A DNA stretch of 64,000 nt from positions 25,100-89,099 of the forward strand of contig JANPDL010000019.1 in assembly GCA_031431475.1 (NCBI GenBank), given 5' to 3'. The position numbers were made by a program, and so were the translations under genes. Shown in pieces: positions 32,591-41,723 of this stretch. The notes under the pieces are model-generated. The model saw nothing but the letters and a program-made list of their open reading frames with translations. It was not told the DNA's origin and made no database searches. This DNA comes from JADCCX01 sp031431475. Its GTDB lineage: Bacteria; Pseudomonadota; Alphaproteobacteria; Rhizobiales; Beijerinckiaceae. Each line of letters begins with the position of its first letter. The first letter of the stretch is position 1.

Positions 32591-33607
32591 ATGACACTTT
32601 TCCCCTATCCCTGTCTCCTAGCTGATGTCGGTGGCACCAATGCGCGGTTTGCGATGGTCGAGACGCCGGGCGGCCGAATGTTGCCGATGCTGCGACTGGA
32701 GAGCGGGGCCGAGGCGGATTTCGCCGTGACCGTGCGTCGCGCGCTTGAAACAGGCGGATTTCCTGCGCCAAGATCCTTCCTGCTTGCGGTCGCGGGTCCC
32801 GTACATGACAGGCGGGCGGTGCTCACCAACGCTGCAACCAGCAGGGGTGCACTGGTGATCGATGGTCCGACGCTGGCGGAGAAGCTCGGGCTTGATCAGG
32901 GATTTCTGCTGAATGACTTCGAGGCTTTGTGCCTCGCTCTGCCGTTTCTTGGAGCCGACGGATTGATGTGCCTTGGCCCTGGCGAAGCGGTCCCCGGCGG
33001 AGCCATGGCTGTGGTGGGACCCGGAACGGGGCTCGGCGTGGGCGCGTTGCTGCGGCATGGGGCTGTGTGGCTGCCGGTGGCGAGCGAGGGCGGACATGTC
33101 GGACTTGGACCCGAAAGCGTGGAGGACATGAAGCTCTGGCCGTATTTGGGCGAAGCCTTGATTTCGGGGGAGGATTTGCTGTCGGGGCGCGGGTTGACTC
33201 GTCTCTATCGCGCTGTTGCGGGCATGCGCTCATCTGTGGTTCTCGACGATGCACCCGCTGCCATAACCCAACGGGCGCTTGGGGGGCAGGACAGGCTCGC
33301 GATCGAGACAATAGAGCTGTTTTTCCGGCTGCTGGCGCGATTCGCAGGTGACACGGCCCTAGTATTTGGTGCCACGGGCGGGATTTTTATCGGCGGTGGC
33401 ATTGCTCCGCGCCTCAGGGCGTGGAATTGGCTGACTTCAGGCGCTTTTGCCGCTGCGACCCGACATCGTGGGCGCGCCAGCGGCTATCTCGAGGATATTC
33501 CGATCTACCTCATCACCGCGCCGGATGCAGCTTTGCAGGGGCTTGCGGCAGTCGCGGCTCATCCGCACGGCTTTGCTCTGAATTTCGATCAACGCTGCTG
33601 GCGGTGA
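32591..33607 (+). CDS. glk: Glucokinase
   Basis: Glk phosphorylates glucose with ATP in the cytosol. The protein of 338 residues is of the bacterial glucokinase (Glk) type, not ROK. LADVGGTNARFA is the phosphate loop (residues 9-20), LLNDFEALCLALP carries the catalytic Asp, and VGPGTGLGVGALL is the ATP site. SEGGHVGLGP is the glucose-binding loop. It converges with ptsN, with four bases between the stops. Confidence 0.94.
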   Translation: MTLFPYPCLLADVGGTNARFAMVETPGGRMLPMLRLESGAEADFAVTVRRALETGGFPAPRSFLLAVAGPVHDRRAVLTNAATSRGALVIDGPTLAEKLGLDQGFLLNDFEALCLALPFLGADGLMCLGPGEAVPGGAMAVVGPGTGLGVGALLRHGAVWLPVASEGGHVGLGPESVEDMKLWPYLGEALISGEDLLSGRGLTRLYRAVAGMRSSVVLDDAPAAITQRALGGQDRLAIETIELFFRLLARFAGDTALVFGATGGIFIGGGIAPRLRAWNWLTSGAFAAATRHRGRASGYLEDIPIYLITAPDAALQGLAAVAAHPHGFALNFDQRCWR

Positions 33608-33611
33608 AGGA

Positions 33612-34079
33612 TCACGCGGCTTTCGATGTCTCGGCCGTCTGCGTCAGCAAGGCGTGGATGACGTCCCCATCCTTCGAGGCCCGTAGCTTGGCGGTGATCG
33701 ATGGGCTCCGCAGAACGCGCGCTACCTTGGACAGGCCTTTGAGGTGGTCTGCGCCAGCTCCTTCCGGTGCCATCAGCACGAAGACCAGATCGACCGGCTC
33801 ACCATCCAGCGCATCAAAGGCTATGGGTTTCTCGACCCGCGCGAACAGGCCGACCAGCTTGTCCAGTCCTTCGAACTTGCTGTGCGGTATGGCGATGCCG
33901 CCACCAATGCCGGTCGAACCCAGACGCTCACGCTGCAACAAAGCATCGAATATCAAGCGGGACGGGAGTTTTGTGATGATGCTGGCTTGATCGGCAATGG
34001 CTTCCAGCAGCATCTTTTTCGATGTCACCCGCAGCGCAGGCAGAACGCCCTCTCGCGGCAAAATATCGGTCAGTGGCAT
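33612..34079 (-). CDS. ptsN: Nitrogen PTS enzyme IIA
   Basis: PtsN is the end of the nitrogen-related phosphotransfer chain and regulates by protein contact. It does not transport sugar. The 155-residue chain has the phospho-acceptor His66 in GIAIPHSK, the ERLGSTGIGG loop before it, and the ALDGEPVDLVFVLMAPEG region. The ATG at 34079 gives the usual N-terminus MPLTDILPREGVLPAL. It follows hpf and rpoN on the same strand, the classic arrangement. Confidence 0.95.
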   Translation of the reverse strand: MPLTDILPREGVLPALRVTSKKMLLEAIADQASIITKLPSRLIFDALLQRERLGSTGIGGGIAIPHSKFEGLDKLVGLFARVEKPIAFDALDGEPVDLVFVLMAPEGAGADHLKGLSKVARVLRSPSITAKLRASKDGDVIHALLTQTAETSKAA

Positions 34080-34161
34080 TGTCTGGTTGCCCTTCACGTG
34101 CGGCTTGCCCGGAATGTTCGAGGCAAGAACCACACCATGTCCCCGGTGTTATTGTTGTGTT

Positions 34162-34767
34162 TCAGGTGCGGCGTTCATCGACATCAATCCAGCCGATCGA
34201 ACCATCAGATCTTTCGTGCAGAATATTGACGCGATCCGTACCCCCGTTGCGGAACACGTAACTGGAAAGTTTGCCCATCTCCATACGATCAATTGCGTCC
34301 TGGAGAGTTATCTTTTCAAGACGATCCACCCGTTCAGCGACAATCGGCTTTGCGGCTTCGCCCATATCATTCTTTTCAACCGGTTCAATTGTCATTTCCG
34401 AAGCGAAGACTTCGTTCTCCACTGCTTCGTTTGATCCGTCATTGATATGGTTGCCGTTGGAATGTGCTGTGCGCTTGCGCTTGTCGCGGCGCATCTGTTT
34501 GCCAATCCGCTCGACGATCTGGCTGACGCTGGAATAGGCATCATGAGCCATGCCGGACACGCGCATCACCGCGCCTGTGTCAAGATGGACCGTGCAATCC
34601 GCACGGAAGCCGGTGCCTTCCTTTTCGACCGTGACCCTGCTGCGAAAGCCACCGTCAAAATATTTCACCACCGCATCGTGAACCCGTTCCTCCGCCTGAC
34701 CTCGCAGGCTTGCACCGATATCAAGATTCTTACCGGAGACACGGACGTCTGACGCGCGTTGAAGCAT
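34162..34767 (-). CDS. hpf: Ribosome hibernation promoting factor, long form
   Basis: HPF pairs 70S ribosomes into inactive 100S particles in stationary phase. At 201 residues this is the long form: the S30AE/YfiA domain is residues 1-95 (VRVSGKNLDIG, then the basic KQMRRDKRKR stretch), a linker is rich in Asn and Glu, and the C-terminal dimerisation domain at about 145-200 has ITLQDAIDRMEMGKLSSYVF. GAAGGAGGAAG precedes the ATG. Its place between rpoN and ptsN is the usual one. Confidence 0.95.
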   Translation of the reverse strand: MLQRASDVRVSGKNLDIGASLRGQAEERVHDAVVKYFDGGFRSRVTVEKEGTGFRADCTVHLDTGAVMRVSGMAHDAYSSVSQIVERIGKQMRRDKRKRTAHSNGNHINDGSNEAVENEVFASEMTIEPVEKNDMGEAAKPIVAERVDRLEKITLQDAIDRMEMGKLSSYVFRNGGTDRVNILHERSDGSIGWIDVDERRT

Positions 34768-34855
34768 GGGCTTCCTCCTTCGCCTGTTGGTGCCAAGCGG
34801 CCCGCGAACCGAAGCAGCTAGGGCAAGATAAGGGTATGAGCCGATTGTGGCAGTG

Positions 34856-36394
34856 TCAACGCGAGGTCAGCGCCTTCTTTTCCCGACGGCGCAAAGCCGA
34901 AGAGGGAATGCGCATGGCCTCGCGGTACTTCGCGACGGTTCGCCGTGCGATATCAACGCCTTGCCTTTTCAGCGCCGTGACCAGCGCGTCATCGGACAGG
35001 ACTTCGGAGGAGCTTTCTCCCTCTATCAATTGTTTGATCCGGTGGCGAACTGCCTCGGCGGAATGGGCTTCTTCACCCGCAGCGCCCGCAATAGCAGCGG
35101 TGAAAAAGTATTTCATCTCGAAATTGCCGCGCGGAGTCGCCATGTGCTTGTTTGAGGTAACGCGGGAAATTGTTGATTCGTGCAGGCTCACGGCCTCGGC
35201 GATGGTCTTGAGATTGAGTGGTCTCAAGTGCTGGACGCCGTAAAGAAAGAAAGAATCCTGCTGCCGCACGATCTCGCTCGCCACCTTCAGGATGGTCTTT
35301 GCCCGCTGTTCAAGGCTGCGGGTCAACCAGTTCGCCGTCGCCCAGGCCTCGTCGATGAAGCTCTTGCCTGCCGGGTCCTTGGTGCGTGACACACGGGCAT
35401 AATAGCTCTTGTTGGCGATGACGCGGGGCAGGGCGTCGCTGTTGAGTTCCACCGCCCAGCTGCCATCTGGCGCAGCGCGGATAAAAACATCCGGGATCAC
35501 GCTCTGTACAGGATCGCTGCCGAAAATAAGCCCTGGCTTGGGATCGAGACGGCGAATCTCGCCCACCATATCGGCGAGATCCTCCTCATCGACGCGGCAG
35601 AGACGCCGGAGCTGCTGGTAGTCGCGCTTCGCCAGCAGATCGAGGTTGCCGATCAGCGTGGCCATGGCTGGATCGAATCGATCCTGTTCCTTGAGTTGCA
35701 GGGCCAGGCATTCCGCCAGATTGCGCGCGCCAACGCCCGTCGGCTCGCATTGCTGCACCACGGCGAGCACGCTTTCCGCATCCTCGATATCAGCACCCAG
35801 ACGCTCCGCGATGTCTTGAACCGGCTCGGTGAGATAGCCCGTGTCGTCGATGCTCTCGATCAGGGCCATGGCGATACCGCGGTCACCGCTGGTCGAGAGC
35901 AGGGGCAGTGTCTGGTTCTCGAGGTGGTCATGCAGCGACAGGCCTGCCGCCGCAAAGCTGTCAAAGCCTGTGCCATCGTCGTCGAAAGAGCCACCTTTCG
36001 TACTGCGACTGCCGCCATCGAGCGATGGCAGGCTCGGCCCCTCGTGCTGAGCTGATTTTGGTGCAGCTGGCACCGAAGCATCATCCGGGAAGGCATTGCT
36101 GAGATCGGTGCCGATATCGCCTTCGATCGCGGAGCGATCCGTGCGCAACTCATCGCTGGCCCAATCGCCTTCGATCTGCATTGCAGGAGTATCGCTGCCG
36201 GTTTCAGGTGCGACTAGGGGCGCATCATCGGGATTGTCGCGACGCTCCAGCAACGGGTTGCGCTCCAGTTCCGCTTCGACATAGCTCGCAAGTTCCACCG
36301 TCGACAGTTGCAGCAGCTTGATCGCCTGCAGGAGCTGCGGCGTCATGACCAGCGATTGCGTCTGGCGAAATTCGAGGCGTGGACCGAAGGCCAT
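34856..36394 (-). CDS. rpoN: RNA polymerase sigma-54 factor
   Basis: RpoN directs transcription from -24/-12 promoters with the help of activator ATPases. The protein has 512 residues. The Gln-rich region I reads LEFRQTQSLVMTPQLLQAIKLLQLS over residues 7-31, an acidic region II follows, and the core-binding and DNA-binding domains end in the RpoN box, RRTVAKYREAMRI near residue 490. The hpf gene is next on the same strand. LptB, which often precedes rpoN, is not here. The upstream neighbour is the divergent pmtA. Confidence 0.96.
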   Translation of the reverse strand: MAFGPRLEFRQTQSLVMTPQLLQAIKLLQLSTVELASYVEAELERNPLLERRDNPDDAPLVAPETGSDTPAMQIEGDWASDELRTDRSAIEGDIGTDLSNAFPDDASVPAAPKSAQHEGPSLPSLDGGSRSTKGGSFDDDGTGFDSFAAAGLSLHDHLENQTLPLLSTSGDRGIAMALIESIDDTGYLTEPVQDIAERLGADIEDAESVLAVVQQCEPTGVGARNLAECLALQLKEQDRFDPAMATLIGNLDLLAKRDYQQLRRLCRVDEEDLADMVGEIRRLDPKPGLIFGSDPVQSVIPDVFIRAAPDGSWAVELNSDALPRVIANKSYYARVSRTKDPAGKSFIDEAWATANWLTRSLEQRAKTILKVASEIVRQQDSFFLYGVQHLRPLNLKTIAEAVSLHESTISRVTSNKHMATPRGNFEMKYFFTAAIAGAAGEEAHSAEAVRHRIKQLIEGESSSEVLSDDALVTALKRQGVDIARRTVAKYREAMRIPSSALRRREKKALTSR

Positions 36395-36547
36395 GAAGCC
36401 GGGGATATCCCTGTTCGCTCAATTATGAAACAAACCGCGAATAATTACGGCATGTTCCTTGCTTGTAGGTAAATGCGACGTGAAGCAAGGCCTTCAAGAC
36501 GAATTTGTACGTGCGGGTACACGGTGACAAGCGTTCAGAAGATCGAT

Positions 36548-37213
36548 ATGGGATGTTTCCGCTGGGAACCCTGCGTGAGGAGCTGTCACAGTTTGCTTGA
36601 TCCCGCCCGCCGTCCTTTCGCGCCCCGCAAAGCCAAGAAAAAAGATATCGACCTCGAAGACGAGGCCCGGTTCTTGAAATCATGGTTGGAAAATCCCCTG
36701 AAAACCGGTGCGGTCGCGCCTTCGGGCAAGGCACTAGCGGCCAAGATGGCGGCGAGTATCGACCCAATAGTGCCTGGGCCCATCGTCGAGTTGGGGCCAG
36801 GAACCGGACCGGTTACGCAGGCGCTTCTCGCCCGTGGAATCGCGCCGGAGCGGCTCTATTTGGTGGAGTATAGCGCAGATTTTGCCAAATTACTGCGCCA
36901 GCGGTTTCCAGGCGTCAATGTCATTCAGGGCGACGCCTATGCGCTTGCGGCGACCCTTGCTGTGCATATCCACGAACCAATAGCGGCGATTGTCTCCAGC
37001 CTGCCTCTTCTGACGCGTCCGGACAAACAACGCGTGGCCCTTTTGCAGGCCGCATTCAATCTTATGCTGCCAGGCAGCCCCTTCGTGCAGTTCACCTATA
37101 TGAACCCGTCGCCGGTGCCGCTGGCCGATGATTTCGAGGCAACTGTTTCCCGCCGGGTGTGGAAAAATCTTCCACCGGCGCGGGTATGGACCTACAGGCG
37201 GCCCACCGTCTAA
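36548..37213 (+). CDS. pmtA: PmtA-like phospholipid N-methyltransferase
   Basis: A SAM-dependent enzyme that methylates phosphatidylethanolamine on the way to phosphatidylcholine at the inner face of the membrane. FLKSWLENPLKTGAVAPSGKALAAK is followed by the SAM motif IVELGPGTGPVTQAL near residue 80 and IVSSLPLL, as in the Rhizobium-type PmtA. The start is uncertain: an ATG at 36548, a GTG at 36575 and a TTG at 36593 with GAGGAG upstream are all possible. It overlaps the end of olsB by four bases in convergent orientation. Confidence 0.85.
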   Translation: MGCFRWEPCVRSCHSLLDPARRPFAPRKAKKKDIDLEDEARFLKSWLENPLKTGAVAPSGKALAAKMAASIDPIVPGPIVELGPGTGPVTQALLARGIAPERLYLVEYSADFAKLLRQRFPGVNVIQGDAYALAATLAVHIHEPIAAIVSSLPLLTRPDKQRVALLQAAFNLMLPGSPFVQFTYMNPSPVPLADDFEATVSRRVWKNLPPARVWTYRRPTV

Positions 37214-38067
37214 GCGGCGTAACGGTCAGCGTTGGTGCCGTAATAGTTGATGTAGCGTGGGTCGATATCAGCCACGCGCAGGATGATCAGCACATCCGTC
37301 GTACCGAACTGCTGGTCGATGACCGCGCCTTCGCCGATGCGGGCACCGATCCTGAGATAGCCCTTCAGCAACGGTGGAAGGTTGGTCAGCGCCCTTTTCG
37401 GGTTGATCGCTTCTTTCGGAAGAACATTCATTGGCCGGAAGCGCCGATCAACCGCTCTGGCATCCCAGTTCGGGGTGGGACGGGCGAAATGATGCAGGAA
37501 GGCCAGTTCCTCTTGCATCTGCTCGGGACGAACGCCCTCAAGGCTGGCGCAGCCGAACATCACATCAACGCGGTGATGCAGCACATAGGCCCAGATGCCC
37601 TGCCATAGGAGCTCCACTGTCTTCTTGTTGCGGTAAGATGCCAGCACACAGGAGCGGCCAAGTTCCAGAAAGCGCTGGTCGGGGTGACGATTGAGCAGTG
37701 GCACGATGTCGAATTCACTGGCGCTGTAGAAGCCGAAATGGCGCTCGGCCACATCCGCTCTGAGAAGGCGGTAGGTGCCCACAACCTTTGGGCGCTTCAC
37801 CTTCATCGGGCCAGATCTGTGATCGTGATCGATGACCAGAAGATGGTCGCAGATACGGTCAAAAGCATCCTTGTCGCGGCGCACCAGCTTCAGATGTGCG
37901 GGCGCAACGGCGGACATTTCCTCGTAGAAAACCTTGTATCGCAGCCGCTGTGCCTTGCGGATTTCCTTGCGCGTCGTGGCGAGTCGCACTTCCAGCGCAC
38001 CCAGCCGCCCCAGTACAACTGGCAGCCCCATTGTGTCGCGCACGATCTGGCGACGAGGCTTCATCAT
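37210..38067 (-). CDS. olsB: L-ornithine N-alpha-acyltransferase OlsB
   Basis: OlsB joins a 3-hydroxy fatty acid from acyl carrier protein to ornithine, the first step of ornithine lipid synthesis at the membrane. The chain is about 285 residues. RKEIRKAQRLRYKVFYEE is the GNAT entry, ELGRSCVLASYRNKK is the acyl-carrier binding region, and LPPLLKGYLRIGARIGEGAVID matches the C-terminal part of the family. The ATG at 38067 has GAGGGAA eight bases upstream, while ATGs at 38121 and 38106 would add up to 18 residues. No olsA lies beside it. Confidence 0.88.
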   Translation of the reverse strand: MMKPRRQIVRDTMGLPVVLGRLGALEVRLATTRKEIRKAQRLRYKVFYEEMSAVAPAHLKLVRRDKDAFDRICDHLLVIDHDHRSGPMKVKRPKVVGTYRLLRADVAERHFGFYSASEFDIVPLLNRHPDQRFLELGRSCVLASYRNKKTVELLWQGIWAYVLHHRVDVMFGCASLEGVRPEQMQEELAFLHHFARPTPNWDARAVDRRFRPMNVLPKEAINPKRALTNLPPLLKGYLRIGARIGEGAVIDQQFGTTDVLIILRVADIDPRYINYYGTNADRYAA

Positions 38068-38228
38068 GCCGTTTCCCTCGGGAGGGCCCTTCATCAGGAT
38101 CGGACGCATCGTGTCAAACATCTTGCGAAGATTGGCGGTGACAGCGAATTGCACGAATTGAGCTCCCGGTCGAGTATCGACAATCGGAGCCAGTGTTCGC
38201 CAACAGAATTGTGACGTTTGTGGAAACT

Positions 38229-40286
38229 TCAAGCCGCTTTGGCGGTTCTTTGCCGGTAACGGGCTGCATCCTGCACAAAGGCACCCATCGCACCCCTGTC
38301 CATGGGCTTGGGCAGGAACACATCAAAGCCAGCAGCAAGGCACGCTGCGCGGTCTTCGGCGAAGGCATTGGCGGTCATGGCCGCAATCAGCAGCGGAGCA
38401 TGCTCGGCAGCGGCTTCCACCGAGCGGATGTGGCTGACGACGGATTTGCCGTCCATACCCGGCATGCGCACATCAAGGACAGCGGCATCGAAGACCGCAC
38501 CCGTGCCATGGATTGAGGCGAGTGCGGCAGCCAGTGCGGAGGCACCATCCTTGACCCAGGTGACTGTTGCACCGTGTTTTTCCAGCAGTCTGGTAGCGAG
38601 CAGCGCGTTGATGTCGTTGTCCTCTGCCAGCAGCACCGAGATGCCGGATTGCTGTTTGGCAGTATCTGCAACGGGATGATTGTCTGAAATGGCCGGGTCC
38701 GGAAAGGTCTCGCCCAGCCTTGCAAATAGTGAACGGGGGCGGATCGGCTTGACGAGATAGCCGTCAAAGCCCGCCTCGTCGGGGGAGCCGAAGCTGCGGC
38801 GCTCGTAAGGTGAAAGCATCACCAGCCGCTGGCCGGTGCCTGCGGTGCGGGCGACGAGGGCGAGCTGGCGGGTTTCCTCCTCGCCAAGCCCGCAATCGAT
38901 GATTACGAGATCGAAACGGGCCTGTGCGAGTTGGGCCAACGCGCCGTGAGCGTTGCTGACAAGCCGCACATCCGCACCCTGCTCACGCAGGCGTTGGGCC
39001 ACGAACTGCCCCTCGAAAGGTCCGTTGGTCGCAACGAGAATGGTCTTTCCATCCATATCGAGTTCAGGCGGGGCATCAGGCGCACCGCCTAATGCCACGC
39101 GTAGCGGCACCTTGAGCGTGAAGATCGATCCCGCGCCGATCTCGCTCTGGACGCTGATGCTGCCACCCATGCGCTCCATCAGCCTGCGCGAGATGGCAAG
39201 GCCAAGGCCCGTGCCTTCGTTGCGCTTGCCACCGGAGCCATCGGCCTGCTCGAATTCGCCGAAGATGGCCTCCAGCTTGTCCGGTGCGATGCCGGGTCCG
39301 GTATCCCGTATTTCGACCGTGATTCCGTGGATATCCGAGGAGAGCGTAACACCTACGCCGCCCTTGTCCGTGAACTTCACCGCATTGCCCGCGAGATTGA
39401 GCAGCACCTGCCGCAAGCGCGCGGCATCGCCGATGACCATGCGCGGTGTGGTGAATTCGATGGACAGCGCTATCTCGATGTCCTTGCCCTGCGCGCGAGG
39501 AGCCATCAGTTCCACCACACCCTCGGCAATCTGGTGCAGGTCGAAGCTGTCGGAGACCATTTCCGCCTTGCCGGCCTCGATTTTTGAGAAATCGAGGATC
39601 TCGTCGATCAGTGACAGCAGCGCTTCGCCCGAGGTCTTGATGGCGCGCACGTAAGTACCCTGTTCGGGTTCCAGTCGCGTATCCATGAGCAGGTCCGCCA
39701 TACCGAGCACACCATTGAGGGGCGTGCGGATTTCGTGGCTCACTGTGGCAAGAAAGCGTGATTTAGCCTCGTTCGCGGCTTCGGCGCGGCGGCGCTCTGT
39801 AATATCACGGCCCACGGCGTAATGCTCCACCAGCGTACCTTCGCGATTGCGGATGGGCAGCACGGACCAGGCGACCCAGCGCTCTGCACCGTTGATGAAA
39901 ACCAGTTGGTCATAGCGCTCGGCAAGACCGTCTTCCCGGCCAAGGGACATGCGCTCGCCCGTGAAGTCGAAGCTGGAGCCTTGAAGCGTCGCCTGATCCA
40001 GGCCTGCAGCGGTGCAGAAGGCTCCATTGGCGGTCTGTATGACACCAAAGAGGTTGCGGCTGACCACAAGGTCATTCTGGCTTTCCAGCAGACGACGCTG
40101 GTTTTCCAGCGTTTCGGTCATGGCAAAAAGCTTGTCTGCAAGTACTTCTGCGCTGGCTTCTGCCGCTTTTACCCGACCCTCGGCACGGATCATGTCCTTC
40201 AACAGCCACACCGAGACAATTACCGCAATGGCAGCGACGGCATTCAGGGCAAAGGAAAAAGCTCCAGGATCGAATTCGAAGGACAC
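38229..40286 (-). CDS. Hybrid sensor histidine kinase with two receiver domains
   Basis: A 685-residue protein. A single membrane helix (about residues 12-30) and a coiled stretch precede a PAS domain (about 72-168). HisKA has His184 in ATVSHEIRTPLNG, and the ATPase has NAVKFTD, DTGPGIAP and GTGLGLAISRRL. Two receiver domains follow. The second (about 556-675) is complete, with LLAEDND and Asp in AVLDVRMPGMDG. The first (about 415-530) has ILVATNG in place of the acidic pocket and so may not be phosphorylated. The start is GTG. Neither a partner regulator nor the signal is evident. Confidence 0.92.
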   Translation of the reverse strand: MSFEFDPGAFSFALNAVAAIAVIVSVWLLKDMIRAEGRVKAAEASAEVLADKLFAMTETLENQRRLLESQNDLVVSRNLFGVIQTANGAFCTAAGLDQATLQGSSFDFTGERMSLGREDGLAERYDQLVFINGAERWVAWSVLPIRNREGTLVEHYAVGRDITERRRAEAANEAKSRFLATVSHEIRTPLNGVLGMADLLMDTRLEPEQGTYVRAIKTSGEALLSLIDEILDFSKIEAGKAEMVSDSFDLHQIAEGVVELMAPRAQGKDIEIALSIEFTTPRMVIGDAARLRQVLLNLAGNAVKFTDKGGVGVTLSSDIHGITVEIRDTGPGIAPDKLEAIFGEFEQADGSGGKRNEGTGLGLAISRRLMERMGGSISVQSEIGAGSIFTLKVPLRVALGGAPDAPPELDMDGKTILVATNGPFEGQFVAQRLREQGADVRLVSNAHGALAQLAQARFDLVIIDCGLGEEETRQLALVARTAGTGQRLVMLSPYERRSFGSPDEAGFDGYLVKPIRPRSLFARLGETFPDPAISDNHPVADTAKQQSGISVLLAEDNDINALLATRLLEKHGATVTWVKDGASALAAALASIHGTGAVFDAAVLDVRMPGMDGKSVVSHIRSVEAAAEHAPLLIAAMTANAFAEDRAACLAAGFDVFLPKPMDRGAMGAFVQDAARYRQRTAKAA

Positions 40287-40520
40287 GAGGATTGCGCACT
40301 CTCAGGTTACAACAGGCCTGATCGTGACTGGAACTGGTTGACGGAGCGTGGATTTTGCGTGGCAGATGGGCAACAGCAGGAGGCTATGGCGGGGATTTCC
40401 AGTCTGCTTCTGCCGCGATGGTTTCGCAAGTGTTGCGATGAAGCGGTGGATTTGCCGGGATCGGTTCAGGAATGGAGAGGTATCTGTTGAAACTGATTCG
40501 CAGGCTGAGCCGCGATCCTC

Positions 40521-41135
40521 TCATGCCTTACGCAATGTGAAGATGGTATTGCCGAGTCCTTGCATCGCTTCTGCGAGAAGTGCGTTCACAAATGCTTCGC
40601 TCGCAGGAGCATGGCCGATGAGCAACCTGTAGAATATCGGTCCGTAAATGAGGTCGAGAGCCACATCGATATCTGTACCCTCGCGCAGTGTGCCCTCGGT
40701 CGCAGCGCGACTCAGAATCGCCCGTCCTTCTTCCCGGCTGGCCAGCATCACTTGATGGCGGAAGGCTTTGGCGAGCTCACTGTCGGGGTCTGCTGAAGCC
40801 ACCATCAGTACTGCATTGCGTCCGCGCGGGACGCAAAAAACTTGCGCAACTTTGATCAGCTGTCGTCTCAGGTCATCCAGCGCCGAGCCGGTCTCCTTGA
40901 CGCTGGTTTGAGGTCCTCCGCCATGCAGCAAAGCCGCCATGGCAAGTGTTTCGCGGTTATGCCAGTTGCGATAGATGGTTGGTTTGCCAACGCCTGCGAT
41001 GCGGGCAACAGCTTCCATTGTGACAGCGCCGATGCCGCCGCTGGCAATCAATGAGGCGGTTGCCTCAAGAATGGCTTCCCGAGCTGCCACACTTCGTGGT
41101 CGGCCCCGGGGTTTTTGTGGATTGACATCAATCAT
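40521..41135 (-). CDS. TetR-family transcriptional regulator
   Basis: A 204-residue repressor-type protein. The N-terminal helix-turn-helix is at about residues 12-58: EAILEATASLIASGGIGAV, then VARIAGVGKPTIYRNWHNRETL, a clear TetR pattern with the recognition helix KPTIYRNW. The C-terminal ligand domain is unassigned. The start at ATG 41135 is preferred to one 30 bases upstream because the intervening codons overlap a palindrome that looks like its own operator. It is divergent from a VOC protein gene, the likely target. Confidence 0.9.
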   Translation of the reverse strand: MIDVNPQKPRGRPRSVAAREAILEATASLIASGGIGAVTMEAVARIAGVGKPTIYRNWHNRETLAMAALLHGGGPQTSVKETGSALDDLRRQLIKVAQVFCVPRGRNAVLMVASADPDSELAKAFRHQVMLASREEGRAILSRAATEGTLREGTDIDVALDLIYGPIFYRLLIGHAPASEAFVNALLAEAMQGLGNTIFTLRKA

Positions 41136-41142
41136 ATATTCG

Positions 41143-41160
41143 TTACGATCCGTTTCGTAA
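41143..41160. promoter_or_regulatory. Probable TetR operator between the regulator and the VOC gene
   Basis: TTACGA, six bases, TCGTAA is a perfect inverted repeat of 6 + 6. It lies between the two divergent starts (41135 and 41190), the normal place for an autoregulatory TetR operator. Confidence 0.55.
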
Positions 41161-41189
41161 TACATTAGCCCTGGATCAGGAGGCGTTCA

Positions 41190-41657
41190 ATGGCCAAGTC
41201 AGCCCAAGTTGCGGCCGGTGCGGGCGGCCTATCGCCATACATCGCTGTACGTGATGCCTCTGCAGCCATCGCATTCTATGGAAAGGCCTTCGGAGCAGAG
41301 GAGCTTTTTCGGCTGATCGATCCCGCCAGCGGTAAAATCGGCCATGCCGAATTGCGGATAGGCAGCAGTCTTTTGATGATTTCCGATGAGTATCCTGATT
41401 TTGGGGCTCTTTCTCCCGACAGCATTGGGGGGGCCGCCGTCAAGCTGCACATCGATGTTTCCGATGCAGCCAAAATTATCCAGACCGCGGAAGCTGCCGG
41501 TGCAACTGTGCTTCGAAAGCTAGAGATACAATTTCATGGCTGTAAGCAGGCGATGGTCGCTGATCCCTTCGGATATAGCTGGTTCATCAGCGAGAAAATG
41601 GAAGATGTTTCCCCCAAAGAGATGCAAGATCGCTGGAACAGAATTGGCCAAGTTTGA
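41190..41657 (+). CDS. VOC (glyoxalase/bleomycin resistance-like) protein
   Basis: A 155-residue protein of the vicinal oxygen chelate superfamily, similar to the PhnB/YdfG-like single-domain members. LSPYIAVRDASAAIAFYGKAFGAEE is the first module, and GHAELRIGSSLLMISDEYP and MVADPFGYSWFIS follow. The chemistry is unclear, since most of these are uncharacterised. CAGGAGGCG gives a strong ribosome binding site. Divergence from the TetR gene with an operator-like palindrome between them suggests repression by it. Confidence 0.85.
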   Translation: MAKSAQVAAGAGGLSPYIAVRDASAAIAFYGKAFGAEELFRLIDPASGKIGHAELRIGSSLLMISDEYPDFGALSPDSIGGAAVKLHIDVSDAAKIIQTAEAAGATVLRKLEIQFHGCKQAMVADPFGYSWFISEKMEDVSPKEMQDRWNRIGQV

Positions 41658-41723
41658 ATGTGAGGGTACACATCGGAGTCGGCTATGTTTTCGCTGTTTT
41701 CCCAAGATGCATGCAATTTGCCG

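Noticed and set aside
40386..40490. 34-codon plus-strand gene between the hybrid kinase and the TetR gene
   Set aside because: AGGAGG is only two bases from the ATG, the product is not clearly conserved-looking, and there is no terminator.
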